Source: Agapetus fuscipes (Eukaryota; Arthropoda; Insecta; Trichoptera; Glossosomatidae). From it: a DNA stretch of 64,000 nt. Positions 20,107 through 30,144 of this stretch are shown here, piece after piece. The DNA lies in the NCBI GenBank assembly GCA_951799405.1, contig OX637343.1, positions 9,960,524 to 10,024,523 on the forward strand, given 5' to 3'. The position numbers were made by a program, and so were the translations under genes. Every line of letters begins with the position of its first letter. Within the stretch, counting starts at the first letter, position 1. Below the pieces are notes generated by a model. The model was not told the origin of the DNA, did not search any database, and worked only from the letters and a program-made list of their open reading frames with translations.

Positions 20107-20335
20107 AGTGTGAAAGGAAAAACAGGGAAGGGACGACCGAGAAAAGTATGGAGTGATCAGATTGAGGAGATTGTGAAAGAATGGGATATACAAAGTGAGC
20201 GTAAAAGAAGAAAATGCATGAGAAAGGTGATGGATATGAATGAATTGAAAGAGGTATGTAAGGATAGGAAAAAATGGAGGCAGCTCTGCAGAGGCTCTGG
20301 CCACCCCTAGCGGAATGGCAACAGAGTTACAGTTA
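20107..20335 (+). pseudogene. LINE-5-like ORF2 C-terminus
   Basis: A frame reading KGKTGKGRPRKVWSDQIEEI, VKEWDIQSERKRRKCMRKVM and LKEVCKDRKKWRQLC, stopping at 20308. GKGRPRxxWxDQI and CKDRKKWR match the LINE-5 copies at 21876 and 50018. It ends in TTACAG repeats rather than in family A, so it is a sister lineage. Confidence 0.7.
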
Positions 20336-20384
20336 CAGTTACAGATGTCTACTTAGGACCGAGATGTGCTGTGTAAGGCGTTAG

Positions 20385-20440
20385 CGCCCTTGGAGTGACA
20401 GGGTTTACGAAACGGCGCTATAAAAAAATCATCATCATCA
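20385..20440 (+). repeat. LINE-7 3' terminus fragment
   Basis: GGAGTGACAGGG, ACGAAACGGCGCT and then repeated ATC mirrors the 3' end of the LINE at 34843-35340 (minus). Confidence 0.5.
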
Positions 20441-20620
20441 TCAAGGCAATTGGGAAGTGAACCATAGATTTTTACAGAGAAATTATCACAAACGCCTATT
20501 TCTCGCATTATTTGAGCTGGGGGAAAAGTAGATTGAGTTTCCCTTTGACTACTCGTATTTGACATTTCAGGATAAACAAATTTTGCAAAACTCTTTTCAG
20601 CTAACAAATATAATCAAATA

Positions 20621-20831
20621 TATCGCCACCATAAGGTAAAACATGAATAAGTGCTGAAAAAACCTTTTATTGTAGGTATGTAACTTCTTAAAGTAAGTAA
20701 ACTAAATCTAAGGCAGTGGTCATGAAAAATTCTACTCTTTCTGTCGTAGAAAATAGGGAAAAAGGTGTATTTATCTGAGAGCCCATGTTAGCTTCATATG
20801 CCACTTATTCAGTTTTACCTTTAAGCTATCG
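20621..20831. mobile_element. MITE-C, copy 1
   Basis: Terminal inverted repeats: TATCG, then AAGGTAAAACATGAATAAGT at the left and CACTTATTCAGTTTTACCTT then TATCG-like sequence at the right. Internal CTGAGAGCCCATGTTAGCTT is shared with the other copies at 36390, 38198, 48876 and 60122. Confidence 0.8.
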
Positions 20832-20879
20832 AAATCTTTGATTTCATTTAAAAGCAAGTATTTCTTTATTACTAAAACA

Positions 20880-21491
20880 AGACCGGTCAATAGCTCAGTT
20901 AGTTGGTAGAGTGCTTGCATTCCATGCCGAGAGCTTGGGTTCGAATCCCACCGAGAACGTCAGAAATTATGTCCCGTTTCGGTATTTATTTCAAGCCCAA
21001 AATAAAATACCCGCAAGGTTTACTTAGCCTTCACAAGAAATTAGCACAAGCCCCCTAGGGAGCTGGGAAACCTCCACTACAACTCAAGTGGTTGGCGTAA
21101 GGCCGGCACCTTTACCTATAACAATAAATAGGTTCCACTCGCCACATGCGACCCCTTCGGGGAGAACTCGGCAAGGAGTTGCACTATATATATTTTTTTA
21201 TTTTATTTAAAAAAAAAATAGATTTGTGAAGAGGAATGCAATTCCCCAACCTATTCTGCCTGGCCAGAAACAGGTAATAATATCATCATTTCATAATTCA
21301 TTATTGTTTATTATTAATGAATTATTAAATAATAATTACCCAATAACATCTGTTGAACCAGGGTCAAAGTTAAAGTCAATTGACCCAAGCGGGGATCGAA
21401 CCAACGTTGTTCCATTCGAAACACGCTAGAAAGATCAGCCCTCTTGGCCCCCGCGGCTATAGCCCCGACAATTATATAGGTGTAGCTTAGT
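20880..21491 (+). mobile_element. SINE-B copy split by SINE-D
   Basis: A SINE-B copy from GACCGGTCAATAGCTCAGTT with B box GGTTCGAATCCCACC runs to GCACTATATA at 21190. After the SINE-D the missing end resumes as ATTATATAGGTGTAGCTTAG (21471-21491). A TATATA-containing direct repeat borders the insertion. Confidence 0.8.
21200..21470 (-). mobile_element. SINE-D nested in SINE-B
   Basis: Minus copy: GAGGAATGCAATTCCCCAAC at its 3' end, TGTTGAACCAGGGTCAAAG, B box GGGGATCGAACCAACG and head CCGCGGCTATAGCCCCGACA. Confidence 0.75.
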
Positions 21492-21875
21492 GTCGTAAAG
21501 CATTGAGAACGCGACTAGTTTCGGGAGAGTTTCCACCTCCTTTTTACCTCTGCTTAAAAATGATGAAAATCATAACACGGCGTAAAGTCAACAAAGCACT
21601 TATTTATATTTATAACTAAAAATAAATTAAAAATCAACAGGATAAACAATTTTTAAAGAATAATGTTATGTTTTCGTAGCTCTACTATGGTGGTTAGCTT
21701 AGCAACGAAAGTGAACGTTTGAGAGCAAGTTCTCAAAGTCGACCTTACCGGTTTTTGATCTAGACGCGTGATCATTATTTCCACTGCAAAGCCTGACGTA
21801 CACGCGGCAGGTACGTGTAATCTTGCCTTTGAATTAGAAATGGCATGCCATTGGCTTGCATGATATCTGTGAATC
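21492..21875. other. Stretch without recognised feature
   Basis: A 74-codon minus frame at 21653-21877 has no motif. No known repeat. Confidence 0.4.
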
Positions 21876-22242
21876 ATGAGAAAAAGGGTAGTTGATTACA
21901 GAGATTGTTCCTCTTTATTCTTGAATATTGTAGATAAAGTATATGTTGGTAGAATAGATGGATGTCGTGGTAGAGGAAGACCGAGACAGGTATGGATAGA
22001 CCAAATATCCGAAATTGCGAATGAATGGAATATCCAGAGTCATAATAAAAGAAGAGCTTGCATGAAGAAGGTTATGACTCTGGAGGAAATGAAAGAAGTA
22101 TGTAAGGACAGAAAGAAATGGCGGTTGATCTGTAATGTTTGGCGGCTAGCGTTTGTTAAAATGAAATCTGTTTTATGTTTTAGGTTTTTGATGTCCATGT
22201 ATATTATTATTTATTGATTTAAAAATGTAATTTGTCGTGTAT
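21876..22242 (+). pseudogene. LINE-5 family: ORF2 C-terminus and 3' UTR
   Basis: Recognisable from about 21940: GRIDGCRGRGRPRQVWIDQI, then NEWNIQSHNKRRACMKKVM, LEEMKEVCKDRKKWRLIC, with no RT core. The 3' UTR (ATGTCCATGTATATT, then GTGTATG) is directly followed by family A at 22243. The same order of ORF end, UTR and family A recurs at 50018-50621 and, on the minus strand, 57742-57322. Family A therefore behaves as the 3' terminal part of LINE-5. Confidence 0.75.
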
Positions 22243-22500
22243 GTTCCTTGACTTATAGGTTGGTATGCGGCTGACCACCCATGCTGTAAAAAATGGTTCA
22301 CATTGCCAATGTCACCCCTGTTACAGGGAAGGACGGCAAGAGTTGCAGGGTGTATGTCCATTTGAGATTGGTTTTTATGTTGTAAGCTCACATGAGGCAT
22401 GTGCAAGCGCGAACTTGTACGTGTCTGGTTGTGGGAATGCATGTAATGTGAATCTCCAATGTAACATATCTTTGCAACTTAGATTAGATTAGATTAGATT
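22243..22500 (+). repeat. Family A repeat, reference copy
   Basis: Complete: TTCCTTGACTTATAGGTTGG, GGCTGACCACCCATGCTGTA, AATGGTTCACATTGCC, TGTTACAGGGAAGGACGGC, AAGAGTTGCAGGG, GTGCAAGCGCGAACTTGTAC, GTGGGAATGCATG and a TTGCAACTTAGATTAGATT repeat end. It has no coding capacity. The fixed 5' end in many scattered copies suggests a SINE-like unit, while the junction with LINE-5 suggests a LINE 3' terminus. Confidence 0.9.
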
Positions 22501-22524
22501 GCTTTTTTTTAAGTGTTTTGGTTT

Positions 22525-22750
22525 GTTGATTTATAGGTTATTCATTTATAGGAGTCTGACCACACACATATACTGCAAAAAATGATTCACTTTGTCAATA
22601 TCATCCCTGTTTTAGGAAAGGGCGGCAAAAGTTGCAGGGTGTATGTTGATTAGAATTTTGCGTTTTTTTGTTGTTGTAAGTAGGTACACAAGCGGCATGT
22701 GTAAGCGTGAACTTAAAAGTGTCTGCTTGTGGGCATGCATTTAAAATTGT
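22525..22750 (+). repeat. Family A repeat, diverged tandem neighbour
   Basis: Plus copy with CTGACCACACACATATACTG, GTTTTAGGAAAGGGCGGC and GGCATGTGTAAGCGTGAACT. It follows the copy at 22243 by ~25 bp. Confidence 0.75.
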
Positions 22751-22870
22751 TTCGAATATGCAAGACATTAGTAGTTGCGTTAGGTTTGTCTGTGCTAGTT
22801 ACGTCTATGAAATCTCTAGAAGTGAGAAGCTAGGGAGGTACATAACAATAATTTGTATTTGCTTGAAATT
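22751..22870 (+). repeat. Repeat-K, copy 4
   Basis: TTCGAATATGCA, ATGAAATCTCTAGAAGTGAG and TAATTTGTATTTGC match the minus copy at 3075. Confidence 0.5.
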
Positions 22871-23954
22871 AATTAAATGTTAAATCGAATATCCTGGTAA
22901 ATAAGGATTCTTCATATTTCGAAAACGATCTTAATAAACTGTATAAATTAGGACCAAGATCCCTTCTAAGATCAGATATCAATCAACTGTGGTACTATTA
23001 CATGTGAAACTCTATCGGAACCGAAAGTGAATACATAAATTGTGTAAAATAAATGAACCTCAGCTGTTTTTATTAAATAGAACCCGCTAAAAACATAACA
23101 GTATGATTCTTAAATGTTATTGTATCTTCGCAACTTAGATTATAGATTCTAATTATTCAATGTATCATTGTGGTTGATTACCCGAACTATTGATTTAATT
23201 ATGAGTCTGGCATTACTTTTATAACCATATACCTCAGGTGATGGAAATCATATAATTGCCAATTTAAATTTATTGATTTCCATGTTCTATTAACTTTTCA
23301 GTCAAATATATCGATAATTCGAAACATACTAGTCTAACTACGTTGCCATTTAATGGCATGCCTTTTTCAAACAATAAAATTAAATTACAGGCTCGTGTAT
23401 ACAGTATTTTACGTCATGTTAACCTATTATCAAATACTAAGATATGTATTATTTAATATGGAATTAGTTGAACCTGTACCCCGAGTATGCAACATTCACA
23501 TTAACTCCCCTCGACCGCGTAAATCGAGTATGTATCAAATACAAGACAGCACTCCTAGTGAATTATTTGGTTATAAAACTTTTTTCATTGTTTACGCGAT
23601 CGAAGGAAATTGACGCAACCCAATATACTGCATTCCGTCCTTATCTGTGATAGAATGTGAAATGCGCATACGGTATCAAAAACAATTGTTCTGGAAATAA
23701 TCTGGAATTCACTCTCGATTCAATTATATAAATAGAAATACCTGAAACATTCACACTTTTGCTATATTTAGAAATAAACGATAACAAAGAAAGGTAGATG
23801 AAAGGAAAATCTGGTTTAGTTTAGAGCTGCATGTCGTACTTCAGAGCAAGAGCTCCATATAGGCAAAAATACCTTTTAAGATATACGCACTTCATAATTA
23901 AAACAAAGAAGGAAATATTGTTTGGATTTTACTAGGGTTCTCTTTTAATTAAAC
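22871..23954. other. Stretch mostly without recognised feature
   Basis: AT-rich. A family A tail fragment lies at about 23114-23150 (TCGCAACTTAGATTATAGAT). Two overlapping frames at 23353-23650 lack motifs. Confidence 0.45.
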
Positions 23955-24281
23955 ATGGACGAACACAGGCGTTGTCTATCTAATAATAACTTCTCCGAGT
24001 TTGCCAACCACATTATAGAATCAGGACATACTTTTAATAAACATACAATCAAACTTCTTCATACAAACACATACAGACCGACTTTAACAGCTCTCGAGAC
24101 CATAGAAAGTAATAAAAATTCAAGTACTGTCAATTCCTTACTTATTAACTTTTTGATCCCTAATCCATCTCCTCTACTGACCTTGTTTCCAAGAAATAAT
24201 AATAATAAATCTGTCACCAGCGATCCCAGCGCTCTGTTCCCTTCCTCGCCCCTCCCCCCCTCCACTACTTCCGCCCCTTAA
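23955..24281 (+). pseudogene. Penelope-like ORF, C-terminal (GIY-YIG) fragment
   Basis: A 108-codon frame: DEHRRCLSNNNFSEFANHII, ESGHTFNKHTIKLLH, TALETIESNKN, then PSPLLTLFPRN, ending at 24281. EHRRC followed by FANHIIESGH matches the GIY-YIG C-terminus of Penelope-like retroelements and aligns with 6242-6505. The 3' UTR continues to TTTATATTTTA at 24308, where the Helitron array cuts in; a Penelope-type tail resumes after the array at 32143. RT is missing, so it is 5'-truncated. Confidence 0.8.
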
Positions 24282-24308
24282 AAGAATGTTACACTAATTT
24301 ATATTTTA

Positions 24309-26090
24309 CTAGCAGACCAAACCGCGCTCTCGCACGGTTGGCTGCTAGGCCCTACGGGCAGTTTAAGCTCCGGCTTCGCCAGCACACTTTACCCTTGCTT
24401 TGATTTTTAAAAGATACATGAGAACTGACCAACAATAACAATAAAAAGTGGACAATTTTATGGTAGAATCCCAGGCCTGATCGTGCTACTTCCTATTGTT
24501 GTGCAGGTGCTGAAGTCTTTATCCTGTTTTTTATTTCTGCTCTTTAATTTTCTGGTGATGGTTTATAATGATGCTCGACCCGTTCATTATCATTTAAGTG
24601 TATAACTTGTCTTTTTCTGCCCTTTTTTCGTTTTGCTGGTAATAGTATCTTAAGCGTACCTGTGTTGCTAGCAATTGTCTTATAGTGACATGAAACATGA
24701 CTGCGTTTGCTATACGGCATTATTTTGTTGGTACTGGTGCTTTTGTTTTTAGATTTTTCCAGCTGCTCTTATTGTCATGAAATGCCTTCAAACTGCTCGT
24801 CCTGCTCTGAATTATCTTTTGACATCTTAAAACTGCTTGTGATACTTTTCACGATATTTTAGTGTCTGATACTGCTTGGTACCTGAAGATACCTTAAAAT
24901 GCCTAAACTCACAATCTACAAAAAATCTAAGTATGGGAAAACGTTCGACCCATCGACAGAACTCTAAAAAAAAAATGACTTTTGAAAATTAAAAAAAAAA
25001 AACTTTTTAACTTTTTTTATTTTTATATATAAGACACTTTGTATGAAATTATACTTTTTAAATATTTGTTCAAAGAAATTTGCCGTAACAAAAAAGTTTC
25101 TTCCAACATTTATGGGGTTAACTAAAATGCATTTAAAATTCGAGTTTGAGACCTAGACATCCAAAATGGCCGCCTGCAGAGCAATGTATTTTTTTAGTTG
25201 GTATCGCGGGTATGCAAAATATATACTTGGCGGGATTGTCCTATTACATATCATTACATTTCGCTAAATTATAATTGTTTGTGTAGCATCAAATCAGTTG
25301 ATTTTTTTACTTATAAATTTGACTTTTTTTGTAAAATCAGGTTTTTCAAAATTTTGTTGGAAAAAATTGTCATTGAAAAAAGTTTTCTTTCAAAAAATGT
25401 TGACATAAGCAAAACCAAATTGATCATTGAGGAAAAACCTTCAGACTTGTAAAATGAACGCCAGGAGAATGTTAAATATTGAAGAAACCAAAAAAAATGT
25501 ATGGCAGCTACTCTTAATCTTTCATGTATTTCGTTGTTCTTTTAAAAATATTTAAGTCTGTTTATGTTCAGATAGAATGCCTAATTTCAATGTTCCAACT
25601 TTATGCATGCGCCCGTTGTGCTACCTGAAAGTTATTATTTTTTATTTTTTTCTATGTAGGTATTTACAAATTTAGTTTGAAGAATTTACTTTTTGCGAAA
25701 AAGTTTCTTTCAAAAGTTGTTAAAATTACTGAGAGGCATGACCATTTCGAATATCAAGTCTGTAAATTCAAAATGGCCGCCAGCGGCAAGATTTCAATTT
25801 TGAGTCTGTATGGCAGGTATGCGAAATATGCACGTGACGTCATCCGGACCCTGACAGTTGTTTAAGTTTGAGCATTTTATGGGGGTGTGCAAAATTTCAG
25901 CATCGTGCTGCGAACGGTCTGGGCGCCTATAATGGTACAAATATACAAACAAACAAACAAACAAACAAACACCAAAAATTCTGGAATCGAGCGTTAGTTC
26001 AGTTTGTCAAGAGAAACACTTTTTAGAAAAACATTTTTGCAAATTCGAAAAAAACAGACGCAAATACCCTCTCCTTTTTTATATATAAGA
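24309..26090 (-). mobile_element. Helitron-like unit 1 of a tandem array
   Basis: On the minus strand the unit begins TCTTATATATAAAA (end at 26090) and finishes with a hairpin (CTAGCAG at 24309-24315 pairing with CTGCTAG at 24342-24348, plus inner pairs) and CTAG. It is preceded by A only at the array edge. TC at the 5' end, a hairpin, CTRR at the 3' end and an A/T target are the Helitron hallmarks. There is no RepHel protein, so it is non-autonomous. The interior has ~200-bp modules containing AAAATGGCCGCC and an ACAAAC microsatellite. Confidence 0.8.
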
Positions 26091-28342
26091 CTAGCAGACC
26101 AAACCGCGCTCTCGCACGGTTGGCTGCTAGGCCCTACGGGCAGTTTGAAGTCCGGCTTCGCCAGCACACTTTACCCCTGCTCTGATTTTTAAAAGATCCA
26201 TGAGAACTGACCAACAACAACAACAAAAAGTGGACAGTTTTACGGTAGAATCCCAGGCCTGATCGTGCTATTTTCTATTGTTGTGCAGGTGCTGAAGTTT
26301 TTATCCTGCTTTTTATTTCTGCTCTTTATTTTTCTGGTGATGGTTTATAATGATGCTCGACACGATCATTATCAATTAAGTGTATAACTTGTCTTTTCTG
26401 CTCTTTTTCGTTTTGCTGGTAATAGTATCTTAAGCGTACCTGTGTTGCTTGCAATTGTCTTATAGTGGCATGAAACATGACTGCGTTTGCCATACGGCAT
26501 TGTTTTGTTGGTACTGGTGCTTTTGTTTTTAGATTGTTCCAGCTGCTCTTATTGTCATGAAATGCCTTCAAACTGCTCGTCCTGCTCTGAATTATCTTTT
26601 GACATCTTTAAACTGCTTGTGATACTTTTCACGATATTTTAGTGTCTGATACTGCTTGGTACCTGAAGATACCTTAAAATGCCTAAACTCACAATCTACA
26701 AAAAATCTAAGTATGGGAAAACGTTCGACCCATTGACAGAACTCTAAGAAAAAAATGACTTTTGAAAATTAAAAAAATAAAAACTTTTTAACTTTTTTCA
26801 TTTTTATATATAAGACACTTTGTATGAAATTTTACTTTTTAAATATTTGTTCAAAGAAATTTGCCGTAGAAAAAAAGTTCCTTCCAACATTTATGGGGTT
26901 TACTAAAATGCATTCAAAATTCGAGTATGAGGCCTATGAATTTAAAATGGCCGCCTGCAGAGCAATATATTTTTTTAGTTTGTATGGCGGGTATGTAAAA
27001 TATACACTTGGCGGGATTGTCTTATTACATATCATTACATTTCGCTAAATTATAATTGTTTGTGTAGCATCAAAACAGTTGATTTTTTTACTTATAAATT
27101 TGACTTTTTTGTGAAAATCAGGTTTTTCAAAATTTTGTTGGAAAAAAATTGACATTGAAAAAAGTTTTCTTTCAAAAAATGTTGACATAAGCAAAACCAA
27201 ATTGATCAATGAGAAAAAACCTTCAGCCTTTTAAAATGGACGCCAGCAGACCTCTGAATATTAGAGAAACAAAAAAAAATGTATGGCAGCTACTCTTAAT
27301 TCTTCATGTATTTTGTTGTTCTTTTGAAAATATTTAAGTCTGTTTATTTTCAGATAGCATGCCTAATTTCAATGTTCCAACTTTAGGCATGCGTCCGTTG
27401 TGCCTCCTGAAAGTTATTATTGTAGATATTTTTCTAGGTAGGTATTTACAAATTTTGTTTGAAGAATTTACTTTTTGCAAAAAAATTTCTTCCAAAAATT
27501 CTTTGAATTACTAAGAGACATGACTGTTTCGAATATAAAGTCTTTAAATTCAAAACGGCCGCAAGCGGCAAGATTGCAATTTTCAGTCTGTATGACAGGT
27601 ATGCGAAATATGCACGTGACGTCATCCAGACCCTGACAGTTGTTTAGCCACTGACACTTTATGGGGTGTGCAAAATTTCAGCATCGTGCTGCAAACGGTC
27701 TGGGCGCCTATAATGGTACAAATATACAAACAAACAAACGGACAAACAAACAAACGGACAAACAAACACCAAAAATTCTGGAACGTAGCGTTAGTTCAGT
27801 TTGTCAATAGAAACACCAACTCTTCCAGTTTTCGGCCAGAGGTAGCATGCTTAATTTCAATGTTCCAACTTTATGCATGCGCCCGTTGTGCCACCTGAAA
27901 GTTATGAGTTTTTATTTTTTTCTATGTAGGTATTTACAAAAAGTTTCTTCCAAAAGTTGTTAAAATTACTAAGAGGCATGCCCATTTCGAATATCAAGTC
28001 TGTAAATTCAAAATGGCCGCCAGCGGCAAGATTTCAATTTTCAGTCTGTATGGCAGGTATGCGAAATATGCACGTGACGTCATCCGGACCCTGACAGTTG
28101 TTTAGCCACTAACATTTTATGGGGGTGTGCAAAATTTCAGCATCGTGCTGCAAACGGTCTGGGCGCCTATAATGGTACAAATATACAAACAAACAAACGG
28201 ACAAACGGACAAACAAACAAACACCAAAAATTCTGGATATGAGGTTTAGTCCAGTCCGTCAATAGAAACACTTGTTGGAAAAACATTTTTGCAAATTCGA
28301 AAAAAACAGACGCAAATACCCTCTCCTTTTTTATATATAAGA
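26091..28342 (-). mobile_element. Helitron-like unit 2, with a duplicated module
   Basis: Joined to unit 1 by CTAG directly next to TCTTATAT (minus reading). At 2,252 bp it is ~450 bp longer than units 1 and 3, because the AAAATGGCCGCC/GCACGTGACGTCATCC module occurs twice (about 27430-27775 and 27840-28235). An 81-codon minus frame at 26326-26571 is kept nearly unchanged in unit 3. Confidence 0.8.
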
Positions 28343-30144
28343 CTAGCAGACCAAACCGCGCTCTCGCACGGTTGGCTGCTAGGCCCTACGGGCAGTTTGA
28401 AGTCCGGCTTCGCCAGCACACTTTACCCCTGCACTGATTTTTAAAAGATCCATGAGAACTGACCAACAACAACAACAAAAAGTGGACAGTTTTACGGTAG
28501 AATCCCAGGCCTGATCGTGCTATTTTCTATTGTTGTGCAGGTGCTGAAGTCTTTATCCTGCTTTTTATTTCTGCTCTTTATTTTTCAGGTGATGGTTTAT
28601 AATGATGCTCGACACGATCATTATCAATTAAGTGTATAACTTGTCTTTTCTGCTCTTTTTCGTTTTGCTGGTAATAGTATCTTAAGCGTACCTGTGTTGC
28701 TTGCAATTGTCTTATGGTGGCATGAAACATGACTGCGTTTGCCATACGGCATTGTTTTGTTGGTACTGGTGCTTTTGTTTTTAGATAGTTCCAGCTGCTC
28801 TTATTGTCATGAAATGCCTTCAAACTGCTCGTCCTGCTCTGAATTATCTTTTGACATCTTTAAACTGCTTGTGATACTTTTCACGATATTTTAGTGTCTG
28901 ATACTGCTTGGTACCTGAAGATACCTTAAAATGCCTAAACTCACAATCTACAAAAAATCTAAGTATGGGAAAACGTTCGACCCATCGACAGAACTCTAAG
29001 AAAAAAATGACTTTTGAAACTTAAAAAAAAAAAAACTTTTTAACTTTTTTCATTTTTATATATAAGACACTTTGTATGAAATTTTACTTTTTAAATATTT
29101 GTTCAAAGAAATTTGCCGTAGAAAAAAAGTTTCTTCCAACATTTATGGGGTTTACTAAAATGCATATTTAATTCGAGTATGCAGCCTATACATTCAAAAT
29201 GGCCGCCTGCAGAGCCATGTATTTTTTTAGTTGCTATCGCGGGTATGAAAAATTTACACTTGGCGTGATTGTTCTATTACATATCTTTACACTTTGCAAA
29301 ATTAAAGTTGTAAATGTAGCATCAAAATAGTTGATTTTTTTACTTATAAATTTGACTTTTTTGTGAAAATCCGGTTTTTCAAAATTTTGTTGAAAAAAAA
29401 TTGTCATTGAAAAAAAATTTCTTTCAAAAAATGTTGACATAAGCAAAAACAAATTGATCATTGAGGAAAAACCTTCAGACTTTTAAAATGAACGCCAGAA
29501 GAGTGTTAAATATTGAAGAAACCAAAAAAAATGTATGGCAGCTACTCTTAATCCTTCATGTATTTCGTTTTTCTTTTAAAAATATTTAAGTCTGTTTATG
29601 TTTAGATAGCATACCTAATTTCAATGTTCCAACTTTATGCATGCGCCCGTTGTGCTACCTGAAAGTTATTATTTTTTATTTTTTTCTATGTAGGTATTTA
29701 CAAATTTTGTTTGAAGAATTTACTTTTTGCAAAAAAGTTTCTTCCAAAAGTTGTTAAAATTACTAAGAGACATGACTGTTTCGAATATCAAGTCTGTAAA
29801 TTTAAAATGACCGCCAGCGGCAAGATTTCAATTTTCAGTCTGTATGGTAGGTATGCGAAATATGCACGTGACGTCATCCGGACCCTGACAGTTGTTTAGC
29901 CACTAACACTTTATGGGGGTATACAAAATTTCAGCATCGTGCTGTGAACGGTCTGGGCGCCTATAATGGTACAAATATACAAACAAACGGACAAACAAAC
30001 AAACAAACAAACAAACAAACAAACACCAAAAATTCTGGAACATAGCGTTAGTTCAGTTTGTCAAGAGAAACACTTTTTAGAAAAACATTTTTGCAAATTC
30101 GAAAAAAACAGACGCAAATACCCTCTCCTTTTTTATATATAAGA
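28343..30144 (-). mobile_element. Helitron-like unit 3
   Basis: 1,802 bp with the same ends and order as unit 1. The minus frame at 28578-28823 (KAFHDNKSSWN, then CRMANAVMFHATIRQLQ) matches unit 2 at nearly every residue. I do not recognise it; it may be a relic of a Helitron or captured gene. Confidence 0.8.
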
